A DNA stretch of 6,209 bases from Hydrogenothermaceae bacterium. GTDB taxonomy: Bacteria; Aquificota; Aquificia; Aquificales; Hydrogenothermaceae. This document shows, piece by piece, positions 1 through 6,041 of this stretch; within the stretch, counting starts at the first letter, position 1, and every line of letters begins with the position of its first letter. The notes under the pieces are model-generated. The model did no database searches and was not told where the DNA came from. It saw nothing but the letters and a program-made list of their open reading frames with translations. A program made the translations under genes and the position numbers. The DNA is taken from NCBI GenBank assembly GCA_026984355.1, contig JALSSG010000267.1, forward strand, positions 1 to 6,209. The letters run 5' to 3'.

Positions 1-1
1 T

Positions 2-703
2 GATATAAGAATGACTAAAACAGAAGACGAGATTAATATTATACAGCAAGCTGTAGAAAAGATAGACAATGTTTTTAGCTATTTACTGCATGATATACCT
101 TCTTTAAAAACAGAACTAGAAGTAAGGAGAAAAATTGTTGATTATATTTTTAAAGAAGGTGGAACAGGTGAAAGTTTTCCAGCTATAGTTGCTTCTGGAG
201 AACATTCTGCTATTCCTCACTGGGAGACTTCTGATAGTCCTATAAAGTGGGATAATCTTTTGCTTATTGATATGGGACTTATATATAAAGGTTATTGTTC
301 TGATTTTACAAGAACTATTGCTCTTGGAAACATAGACAAGGAGTTAGAAAAGATATATTTCATAGTAAAAGAAGCTCATGAAGAGGCTACAAATGCAGTA
401 AAGGCAGGCATCCCAATAGGAGAAATAGATTTAGCTGCAAGAAGGGTTATAGAAAAGTATGGATATGGTGATTATTTTATTCATTCTACAGGTCATGGAA
501 TAGGGATAGAAATACATGAAGAACCAAGAATATATAAAACAAATCAAGACATACTTATGGAAAATACAGTATTTACTATAGAACCTGGTATATATCTGCC
601 AGGCAAAGGTGGAGTGAGATTAGAAAACATAGTTGTATGTAGAAAAAATCATGCTCAAGTATTAACGAAAACAGACCTTAATATAAAGGTTTTACGCAGA
701 TGA
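2..703 (+). CDS. M24-family metallopeptidase, Xaa-Pro aminopeptidase/dipeptidase type, 5'-truncated by window
   Basis: This is the C-terminal pita-bread catalytic domain of an M24 peptidase, which removes N-terminal residues from X-Pro peptides in the cytoplasm using a dinuclear metal centre. The frame is already open at base 2 and reads D-I-R before the first Met at 11. That Met sits in the conserved 'R-x-hK-T-x-x-E-I' linker that normally follows an N-terminal creatinase-like domain, so it is probably internal and about 120 residues lie upstream of the window. Numbering from that Met, the five metal ligands are D87 (LLIDMG), D98 (SDFTRT), H162 (STGHGIG), E191 (TIEPG) and E205 (VRLEN), with catalytic-type histidines H70 and H169. 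The catalytic domain looks complete and intact. The stop overlaps the rdgB start (ATGA at 700-703), so the two genes are probably co-transcribed. Substrate choice (PepP versus PepQ) cannot be settled from this part. Confidence 0.93.
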   Translation, partial: DIRMTKTEDEINIIQQAVEKIDNVFSYLLHDIPSLKTELEVRRKIVDYIFKEGGTGESFPAIVASGEHSAIPHWETSDSPIKWDNLLLIDMGLIYKGYCSDFTRTIALGNIDKELEKIYFIVKEAHEEATNAVKAGIPIGEIDLAARRVIEKYGYGDYFIHSTGHGIGIEIHEEPRIYKTNQDILMENTVFTIEPGIYLPGKGGVRLENIVVCRKNHAQVLTKTDLNIKVLRR

Positions 704-1335
704 AAGTGGACAAAATATTAATAGCTACTACAAACAAAGGGAAACTAAAGGAATTTAAACACCTATTTAAAGATACTGGCATAACTATATTATCGTTAGA
801 TGATATGAATGAAAAAATAGAAGTTGTGGAAGACAGAGAAACTTTTTTAGAAAATGCTATAAAAAAAGCTACTGAATACGCAAAATTTTATAATCTTCCA
901 GTGATTGCAGAAGATGCCGGTTTAGAAATAGAGGCTTTAGGTGGTTTTCCTGGAGTTTACTCAGCAAGATTTTTTTCTTTTAAAGAGTTTGGAGGGGAAG
1001 AACCTGTTCAGGACAGTATAGATAGAGCAAACATATTAAAAGTTTTAAGGCTTATGGCAAATGAAAAAAATAGGAAAGCTAGATTTGTAAGTAATGTTGT
1101 TTTTTATGTTCCAGAAGAGACAGGTATATGGACAGAAGGTTATCTTTATGGAGAAATAGTTGATAAACCTGTTGGAGAAGGAGGTTTTGGGTACGACCCT
1201 ATATTTAAACCTGAAGGTTATCAAAAAACTCTTGCACAGCTTTCTCCAGAAGAAAAAAATAGAATTTCCCATAGAGGTAAAGCTGTTAAAAAACTTATAA
1301 ATATTCTTGAGAAGATATTACAATGGAAAAATTAA
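700..1335 (+). CDS. rdgB: RdgB/HAM1-family non-canonical purine NTP pyrophosphatase (dITP/XTP)
   Basis: A cytoplasmic house-cleaning enzyme that hydrolyses dITP, ITP and XTP to monophosphate plus pyrophosphate, keeping deaminated purines out of DNA and RNA. The 211-residue length is normal for the family. Visible motifs in order: the N-terminal nucleotide-binding signature ATTNKGKLKE (9-18), ETFLENAIKKA (47-57), the metal/catalytic segment AEDAGLE (70-76) with D72 as the likely general base, GGFPGVYSARF (81-91), GEGGFGYDPIF (159-169) and the base-recognition SHRGKA (190-195). In many relatives residue 71 is Asp (DDSGL); here it is Glu, a conservative change. The start at 700 is supported by AAAGG at 685-689 and by the ATGA overlap with the preceding peptidase gene. 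The 3' end overlaps the next gene by 13 bp, which suggests translational coupling. Confidence 0.96.
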   Translation: MKVDKILIATTNKGKLKEFKHLFKDTGITILSLDDMNEKIEVVEDRETFLENAIKKATEYAKFYNLPVIAEDAGLEIEALGGFPGVYSARFFSFKEFGGEEPVQDSIDRANILKVLRLMANEKNRKARFVSNVVFYVPEETGIWTEGYLYGEIVDKPVGEGGFGYDPIFKPEGYQKTLAQLSPEEKNRISHRGKAVKKLINILEKILQWKN

Positions 1336-2399
1336 ATATAGATAGGTCAAAACTTATAAAATATCTAAAAGATTTAGTATCTATACCAAGTTATGAAGAC
1401 TGTGATGAAATCCAGAAATATATAATGAATTCTCTTTCATTTATAAAATGGGAAAAGCAATATGTAGGAAAAAATCAGTTATACAACATAGTAAACATAC
1501 ACTCCTCAAAACCCTTTATGGTAAATACACATGTTGATACAGTTCCTCCAATTGATATGCAAAACCCATTTGAAGTTAGAGAAGAAGATGGAGTGTTTTA
1601 CGGTAGAGGTACTGCTGATACAAAAGGTTTAATAGCATCTTTAATTGTTGCTCTACAAATGTTTTATGAAAAAAATCCAGATAAAGAAATACCTGTATCC
1701 TTAGCTTTTACAGTAGATGAGGAACAAAATACTGCATTAGGTTCAGAAAAATTAAAAGAACTTTTAGGACCTATAAAATATGCTCTTATCTTAGAACCAA
1801 CTTACGGAAGAATATGCAACAAACAGATGGGGGCTATAGAATTTAGATTAGATATAAACGTCCAATCAGCACATGGAGCTGAGTTTGAAAAATACGACAA
1901 TCCTTCCAAGATAGGATGTGAATCTATCTATAAATTAGAAAATCATCTTGATAGACTTGTAAACATAATAAAGTTTAGTAGTGGGTGGGAATATTATGCT
2001 GTCCCAAAAAGTGCAGAAATTTTAGCAGAAATTAAAGTGTTTGAAGGAGAAGATGCAGCTATTTTAGAGGAAAAACTTATAAATTATTTGAAAGAATATA
2101 AAAATATAAGATACAAAAGGGAAGATATAGAAGATTTTCATTTTTTTGGAGAAGGATTTGCAGTTAAAGTATTAAAAGAAGCATATATGAAAGCTATTGG
2201 AAAAGAAGCTCAAATGGGAGTTATGCCTTCATGGACTGATGCAGCTAATATACATAAAGCTGGTGTAGAATGTGTTGTTTTTGGAACATCACATCTTGAT
2301 GTTGCTCACACAAGTAGAGAGCATATAACTATTCAGCAAATGGAAGATATGACTAAAATTCTCTATACTCTTTTTTCCATTCTAAGCCATTTAACATAG
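1323..2399 (+). CDS. M20-family metallo-deacylase/peptidase (ArgE/DapE-like)
   Basis: A zinc-dependent amidohydrolase of the ArgE/DapE/CPG2 superfamily, 358 residues and complete, probably cytoplasmic because no signal peptide is visible. The metal and catalytic residues are all present: H70 and D72 in NTHVDTVPP, bridging D99 in GRGTADTKG, catalytic E133 with metal ligand E134 in VDEEQ, E158 in LEPT, and H329 in VAHTSREH. H184 in the QSAHGAEF stretch marks the start of the dimerisation (lid) domain, roughly residues 172-280. The substrate is uncertain: N-acetyl-ornithine or N-acetyl-lysine deacetylation, succinyl-DAP desuccinylation or dipeptide hydrolysis are all family possibilities, and no arg, lys or dap neighbour decides between them. 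GAGAAG at 1309-1314 is a modest RBS 8 bases before the ATG, which lies inside the end of rdgB. The last 37 bp overlap the convergent GNAT gene. Confidence 0.9.
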   Translation: MEKLNIDRSKLIKYLKDLVSIPSYEDCDEIQKYIMNSLSFIKWEKQYVGKNQLYNIVNIHSSKPFMVNTHVDTVPPIDMQNPFEVREEDGVFYGRGTADTKGLIASLIVALQMFYEKNPDKEIPVSLAFTVDEEQNTALGSEKLKELLGPIKYALILEPTYGRICNKQMGAIEFRLDINVQSAHGAEFEKYDNPSKIGCESIYKLENHLDRLVNIIKFSSGWEYYAVPKSAEILAEIKVFEGEDAAILEEKLINYLKEYKNIRYKREDIEDFHFFGEGFAVKVLKEAYMKAIGKEAQMGVMPSWTDAANIHKAGVECVVFGTSHLDVAHTSREHITIQQMEDMTKILYTLFSILSHLT

Positions 2400-2842
2400 T
2401 TATACTTTGGACTAAATCCATATTTTTTGTATAGTTCAATAGCAGATTTATTTCCCGTACCTACCCATAAACCGTATGTATTTACTCCATGTTCTTTTAG
2501 ATGATTTAAGGCTGTTTCTAAAAGAAATTTTCCAAGACCTTTTCCCCAAAACTTCTTTTTTAGTGCAAGTTCATGAATTTCGCCTACCTTTTTTCCGTCT
2601 ATACTTTTCCAATTAGCATCAGCCACTACAAATCCAGCTGGTTCATCATCTACAAACAAAACTTTAAACAAAGTTGAATGATTTTTTAACCATTTTATAT
2701 ATTTTTTTGCTTTTTTTATATTAGGTTCTCCATATTCAGGAAAGTCCTGATATGCGTCCATAATGATTTCAGCTAAAGTGTCTATATAATCATCAGAAAA
2801 GTCCTTTAACTGTACCTTCATATCACTGATTAAATCTCTCAT
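2363..2842 (-). CDS. GNAT-family N-acetyltransferase
   Basis: A single-domain GCN5-related acetyltransferase that would transfer acetyl from acetyl-CoA to an amine; the substrate is unknown. In the 159-residue form, beta4/motif A is GEIHELALKKKFWGKGLG (87-104), where K97-F98-W99-G100-K101-G102 matches the R/Q-x-x-G-x-G/A pyrophosphate-binding loop. Motif B is LWVGTGNKSAIELYKKYGF (125-143), with the conserved N131 and the likely general-acid Y138. Coordinates give the longest form, whose start overlaps thiO by 20 bp. An internal ATG at 2821-2819 follows the thiO TGA after one base (TGATATG) and gives 152 residues beginning right at beta1 (MKVQLKDF). That start fits the usual GNAT beginning slightly better. 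Neither start has a strong Shine-Dalgarno, so translation is probably coupled to thiO. The 3' end runs 37 bp into the convergent M20 gene. RimI-type protein acetylation is possible but unproven. Confidence 0.88.
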   Translation of the reverse strand: MRDLISDMKVQLKDFSDDYIDTLAEIIMDAYQDFPEYGEPNIKKAKKYIKWLKNHSTLFKVLFVDDEPAGFVVADANWKSIDGKKVGEIHELALKKKFWGKGLGKFLLETALNHLKEHGVNTYGLWVGTGNKSAIELYKKYGFSPKYNYVKWLRMEKRV

Positions 2843-3911
2843 AAGAGAAAGCTTCTAAATATTTTGATTTTTTATTTTTATGTATTAAGTCTACTATAAC
2901 TTTTGCTGTAATAGGCGCGAGTAATATACCATTCCTGTGGTGTCCTGTTGCATAGTATAAACCCTTTATATTACTTTCACCTATTATCGGTTCCAAATCT
3001 GGTGTTGCAGGTCTATAACCAAACCATAACTCCTGTAAATTCCTATTTATCATGTGAGGAAAAGTTTTTAAAAGTCCATCTAAAAGCTGTAGTGTACCTT
3101 TTACAGTGTTTCCATCTTTAAAACCTACTTTTTCTTCTGTAGCACCTATTACAAGCCTGCTGTAATCTTTTCTTGGTATAAGATAAGCCTTTGAGCTAAA
3201 AAATACTTTATCAATATCTTCTCTTTTTACATCTACAGCTGCCATTTCTCCTTTTATTGGGAAAACTGGAATATCCGCCAGTTCACCAGACCATGCACCA
3301 GCACATATAATACATATATCACCATCTACATATAGGTCTCCTGATTTAACAGCTTTAAACCTTCCATTTTCGGTTAGTATACTGTCTACTTTTGTATTTT
3401 CATAATATTTTATATTGTTTATATTACAGTAATGTGTAAGGGCTTCCATTAAGAGTCTGTTATCTACCTGAGCATCATCAGGATATAGAACTCCGCCTAT
3501 TATATCTTCTCCTAAAGAAGGATAAATATTTTCTAAATCGCTTCTATCTATCCACTTTCCAGAAAGGCCAATATTTTTATAAGTTTCTAAATTTGATAAA
3601 AGTTTTTCTTTTTCTTCTATAGAAAATGCAGGACAGAAAATTCCTGACTTCCAGTATCCAACATCCATTCCTGTATCAATTTCAATCTCTCTGGCAAATT
3701 TTTCATACATATTTCTGCTTTCTAAACAAAAATCAAGAAAAATTCCCGGTTTCAGACCTTCTGATTGGGGAGCAAGCATTCCACCAGCAACCCATGAAGC
3801 TCCTTTACCTAATTTATTTTTGTCTAATATTACTGTTTCATATCCTAACTTATGAAACTCCCTTGCTATAGAAAGACCAATAACACCACCACCAACAAGA
3901 ACTATTCTCAT
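2823..3911 (-). CDS. thiO: Glycine oxidase ThiO (FAD-dependent amino acid oxidase, thiamine thiazole pathway)
   Basis: An FAD-dependent oxidase of the DAO family. ThiO oxidises glycine with O2 to iminoacetate (dehydroglycine), the glycine-derived precursor of the thiamine thiazole ring, releasing H2O2. The 362-residue length is typical. Domains: N-terminal Rossmann FAD site with GGGVIG (7-12) and acidic D30 at the end of beta2; the flavin-contact segment ASWVAGGMLAPQ (38-49); VDNRLLMEAL (149-158); ICAGAWSGEL (202-211); PIKGEM (218-223); YLIPRKD (243-249); VIGATEE (254-260); WFGYRPATPDLEPIIG (296-311) with R300 as the likely substrate-carboxylate arginine; and GHHRNGILLAP (323-333) with R326. 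AGGAG six bases before the ATG fixes the start. No other thi gene is in the window, so the thiamine role rests on similarity; another D- or secondary-amino-acid substrate is less likely. O2 dependence suggests an aerobic or microaerobic host rather than one using the anaerobic ThiH route. Confidence 0.93.
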   Translation of the reverse strand: MRIVLVGGGVIGLSIAREFHKLGYETVILDKNKLGKGASWVAGGMLAPQSEGLKPGIFLDFCLESRNMYEKFAREIEIDTGMDVGYWKSGIFCPAFSIEEKEKLLSNLETYKNIGLSGKWIDRSDLENIYPSLGEDIIGGVLYPDDAQVDNRLLMEALTHYCNINNIKYYENTKVDSILTENGRFKAVKSGDLYVDGDICIICAGAWSGELADIPVFPIKGEMAAVDVKREDIDKVFFSSKAYLIPRKDYSRLVIGATEEKVGFKDGNTVKGTLQLLDGLLKTFPHMINRNLQELWFGYRPATPDLEPIIGESNIKGLYYATGHHRNGILLAPITAKVIVDLIHKNKKSKYLEAFSYERFNQ

Positions 3912-3917
3912 TTTATT

Positions 3918-3922
3918 CTCCT
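3918..3922 (-). promoter_or_regulatory. Ribosome binding site of thiO
   Basis: AGGAG on the minus strand lies six bases upstream of the thiO ATG, near-ideal spacing. It is the strongest Shine-Dalgarno of the minus-strand pair and fixes the thiO start. Confidence 0.85.
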
Positions 3923-3938
3923 AAATATAATCCTCGTG

Positions 3939-3995
3939 ATATTCATATATTACAATATAATACTTAAACCTCTTTTTATTCAAATATATGAATAT
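3939..3995. repeat. 13-bp perfect inverted repeat in the thiO-pgk divergent intergenic region
   Basis: The left arm at 3939-3951 (ATATTCATATATT) and the right arm at 3983-3995 (AATATATGAATAT) are exact reverse complements, separated by 31 bases. Mismatches stop the pairing on both sides. The 125-base gap between the two divergent genes (3912-4036) contains nothing else but promoter-like boxes and the two ribosome sites. The arms sit over the predicted thiO transcription start and the pgk -10 box. They could be paired operator half-sites for a regulator, or two copies of a promoter-proximal element in opposite orientation. A chance match is possible given the A/T composition. Confidence 0.6.
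3954..3983 (-). promoter_or_regulatory. Candidate sigma70-type promoter for thiO-GNAT
   Basis: On the minus strand, TTGAAT (3983-3978, four of six against TTGACA) is followed after 18 bases by TATATT (3959-3954, five of six against TATAAT). Transcription would start near 3947 and give a leader of about 36 bases, ending in the AGGAG ribosome site. The -35 box touches the right arm of the inverted repeat by one base, and the predicted start lies in the left arm. In such AT-rich DNA, matches to -10 boxes are common, so this is only a reasonable candidate. Confidence 0.4.
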
Positions 3996-3998
3996 GAT
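3993..3998 (+). promoter_or_regulatory. Candidate -10 box of the pgk promoter
   Basis: TATGAT matches TATAAT at five of six positions and would place the transcript start near 4005, leaving a leader of about 32 bases before the pgk TTG. No good -35 hexamer is visible 16-18 bases upstream, where the sequence is CT-rich (around 3969-3976). The box overlaps the right arm of the inverted repeat, so a bound regulator could compete with polymerase. Confidence 0.35.
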
Positions 3999-4024
3999 AA
4001 AATTTTTACTGTAGATAAACTATC

Positions 4025-4030
4025 AGGGGG
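4025..4030 (+). promoter_or_regulatory. Ribosome binding site that fixes the pgk TTG start
   Basis: AGGGGG, an unusual G run in this AT-rich DNA, ends six bases before TTG at 4037. The next in-frame ATG at 4052 would be 21 bases away from it, too far for good initiation. The spacing therefore favours the TTG as start codon. Confidence 0.75.
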
Positions 4031-4036
4031 ATTAGA

Positions 4037-5233
4037 TTGTTTGATAATTATATGACACTTGAAGATGTTGATGTTAATAGTAAAAAAGTTTTTGTTAGAA
4101 CAGATTACAACGTACCTCTTGATGAGTTTGGAAATATTGTTGATGATACAAGAATAAGAGAAACTATTCCTACTATTAATTATCTTATCGATAGAGGAGC
4201 AAAGATTGTTCTTGCTTCTCACCTTGGAAGACCTAAAGGAACAAGAGACCCAAAATATTCTCTGTATCCAGTAGCTAAAAGATTAGAAAGATTACTTGGA
4301 AAAGAAGTAAAGTTTGCTCCTGACTGTATAGGAGAAGAAGTAGAAGCTATGGTAAATGAATTAAAACCAGGGGAAGTTATACTTTTAGAAAATCTTCGCT
4401 TTCATGAAGGTGAAGAAAAAAATGACCCAGAATTTGCTAAAGCACTTGCAAAGCTTGCAGATATCTATGTTATAGATGCATTTGGAACCTGTCATAGAAA
4501 ACATGCCTCAATGTATGGGATAAAAGATTTTATACAACCTGTAGTTATGGGATTTTTACTTGAAAGAGAGCTTAAATATTTTGAAAAAGCGCTTGTGAAC
4601 CCTCAAAGACCAGTAGTTGCATTTATAGGAGGCGCAAAAGTATCATCAAAATTAGGTGTTATAAAACATTTACTTGAAAGAGTAGATAAAATCTTTATCG
4701 GTGGAGCGATGGCTTTTACTTTCATAAAAGCTATGGGATATAATGTAGGTAGTTCTTTAATTGAAGAGGATATGTTTGAAGAAGCTTTAAAGGCACTGGA
4801 TAGAGCCAAAGAATTGGATGTTAAGTTTTACCTACCTGTTGATTTTGTATGTGGACAGGCACTTTCAGAAGAAACACCAGTTATAGAGGTAGCATGGCAA
4901 GAGATACCAAAAGGATGGATGGGATTAGATATAGGGCATGCATCTATAACACTAATTAAAGAAATATTAAAAGATGCTCAAACTATTATATGGAATGGTC
5001 CAATGGGTGTTTTTGAGATAGATAAGTTTAAAATGGGTACTTTTAGCCTTGCTCATGCGATAGCTGATTCTCCAGCCCTTTCTATAGCTGGTGGTGGTGA
5101 TACAGATTATGCTATTCATAAAGCAGGAGTTGCTGACAAGATAGGTTATATATCAACAGGAGGAGGAGCTTTCTTAGAACTTCTTGAAGGAAAAACTTTA
5201 CCATGTTTAGAAGCTATAACCAAAAAATCCTAA
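4037..5233 (+). CDS. pgk: Phosphoglycerate kinase
   Basis: Interconverts 1,3-bisphosphoglycerate + ADP and 3-phosphoglycerate + ATP in the cytoplasm, serving glycolysis or, in an autotroph, gluconeogenesis. The 398 residues are full length with both lobes. N-lobe substrate site: VRTDYNVP (20-27, R21/D23/N25), D37-R39, SHLGRPKG (61-68), ENLRFHEGEEKND (118-130, R121) and DAFGTCHRKHAS (147-158, R154). C-lobe nucleotide site: GGAKVSSKLGV (198-208, K201), IGGAMAFTF (221-229), WNGPMGVFE (319-327), AGGGDT (351-356) and STGGGAFLELLEGK (373-386). Two spots differ from the usual consensus: FGTAHRAHAS reads FGTCHRKHAS, and the LPG after the last motif reads LPC. The start is TTG, chosen for the G-rich RBS; an ATG at 4052 would drop five residues. 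The gene is divergent from thiO and only 13 bases precede suhB, so pgk-suhB-pheA looks like an operon. Confidence 0.97.
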   Translation: MFDNYMTLEDVDVNSKKVFVRTDYNVPLDEFGNIVDDTRIRETIPTINYLIDRGAKIVLASHLGRPKGTRDPKYSLYPVAKRLERLLGKEVKFAPDCIGEEVEAMVNELKPGEVILLENLRFHEGEEKNDPEFAKALAKLADIYVIDAFGTCHRKHASMYGIKDFIQPVVMGFLLERELKYFEKALVNPQRPVVAFIGGAKVSSKLGVIKHLLERVDKIFIGGAMAFTFIKAMGYNVGSSLIEEDMFEEALKALDRAKELDVKFYLPVDFVCGQALSEETPVIEVAWQEIPKGWMGLDIGHASITLIKEILKDAQTIIWNGPMGVFEIDKFKMGTFSLAHAIADSPALSIAGGGDTDYAIHKAGVADKIGYISTGGGAFLELLEGKTLPCLEAITKKS

Positions 5234-5237
5234 TAAA

Positions 5238-5241
5238 GAGG
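5238..5241 (+). promoter_or_regulatory. Ribosome binding site of suhB
   Basis: GAGG lies five bases before the suhB ATG within the 13-base gap after the pgk stop. The gap has no room for a terminator, consistent with read-through from pgk. Confidence 0.7.
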
Positions 5242-5246
5242 TATAT

Positions 5247-6041
5247 ATGATAGAAGAGTTTGTACAGGTATCAAAAGAAGCAGCTGTAATAGGTGGTCAG
5301 ATATTAAAAGAAAACTTTAAACATATTAAAAAAAAGGATATAGAACTTAAAGGAGTAAAAGATTTTGTTACATATGTAGATAAACAGTCTGAGGAAAGAA
5401 TTAGAGACTTTTTGCTAAAAAAATATCCACAACACTCTTTTCTTGGAGAAGAAGAGGGAAAAGTTGGAAATAAAGATAGTAAATACATGTGGATTGTAGA
5501 CCCTCTTGACGGTACAAAAAATTATATTAATGGGTTTGAAATTTTTGCTGTTTCTGTAGCTCTTGCAGAAAACGAAAGAATAATAGCAGGCTCTATATAT
5601 ATACCTATGCTAGACAAACTTTACTGGGCAGGAGAGGGATTAGGAGCTTATTTAAATGGAGAAAGAATAACAGTATCAAACAGAACTAAAGAATATTCAG
5701 TTATTGCAACAGGGTTTCCATTTAGATATATTGAAGAAATTGATATATACCTGAAAGCTTTTAGGGAAGCTATGATAACATTTTCAGCAGTTAGAAGACC
5801 TGGAGCAGCTGCTGTTGACCTTGCCCTTACTGCAGAAGGAGTTTTTGACGGCTTTTTTGAAATGAAGCTTTCTATATGGGATATTGCCGCAGGGTATATA
5901 CTTGTAAAGGAAGCAGGAGGTGTATTCACGAATTTTCAAGGACAAGAAATTTTAGATGGAAATGTAATTGCAGGGAATAAAAATATATATGAAGATTTAA
6001 AACAGATTGTAGAAAAAACAATTTTAAAAGAGGAAAAATGA
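5247..6041 (+). CDS. suhB: Inositol monophosphatase family protein (SuhB type)
   Basis: A Mg2+-dependent, Li+-sensitive-type phosphatase that hydrolyses inositol-1-phosphate and often related sugar phosphates or NADP/PAP-like substrates. The 264 residues match the family's usual length. The three-metal site is intact: D45 (TYVDKQSE), E68/E69 in FLGEEEG, the signature WIVDPLDGTKNY (82-93) with D85 and D88, and the C-terminal WDIAAGYILVKEAGG (211-225) with D212. In thermophiles such enzymes can also act as fructose-1,6-bisphosphatases; co-location with pgk makes a gluconeogenic role conceivable but does not show it. It follows pgk by 13 bases and its stop overlaps the next start (ATGA at 6038-6041), implying co-transcription and coupled translation. 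No truncation or frameshift is visible. Confidence 0.93.
   Translation: MIEEFVQVSKEAAVIGGQILKENFKHIKKKDIELKGVKDFVTYVDKQSEERIRDFLLKKYPQHSFLGEEEGKVGNKDSKYMWIVDPLDGTKNYINGFEIFAVSVALAENERIIAGSIYIPMLDKLYWAGEGLGAYLNGERITVSNRTKEYSVIATGFPFRYIEEIDIYLKAFREAMITFSAVRRPGAAAVDLALTAEGVFDGFFEMKLSIWDIAAGYILVKEAGGVFTNFQGQEILDGNVIAGNKNIYEDLKQIVEKTILKEEK

Noticed and set aside
2339..2381. Possible terminator: AATGGAA pairing with TTCCATT around a T run at 2371-2376
   Set aside because: The seven-pair stem has a loop of about 29 bases, contains few G:C pairs and lies inside the M20 coding region, with the T run within the loop/stem rather than after it.
3626..3871. Plus-strand 81-residue frame antisense to thiO
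   Set aside because: It is a shadow of thiO on the opposite strand, with no ribosome site or recognisable motif.
3852..4055. Plus-strand frame of 67 residues crossing the thiO-pgk gap, with a hydrophobic Ile/Phe/Tyr-rich stretch resembling a membrane segment
   Set aside because: Its ATG lies antisense inside thiO with no ribosome site, and its composition is what random AT-rich DNA translates to. It also overlaps the pgk start and the promoters.
3980..4222. Minus-strand 80-residue frame across the pgk start
   Set aside because: It lies antisense to the conserved Pgk N-terminus, and its Ser/Asn/Ile-rich composition is typical of a complement-strand shadow.
5328..5335. Run of eight A's in suhB as a possible programmed frameshift or slippage site
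   Set aside because: The suhB frame continues intact with all motifs downstream, and A runs are common in these Lys-rich genes. No stop or alternative product nearby makes slippage meaningful.
5648..5929. Minus-strand 93-residue frame antisense to suhB
   Set aside because: The plus strand here encodes well-conserved SuhB motifs. The frame shows no family signature and no upstream ribosome site.
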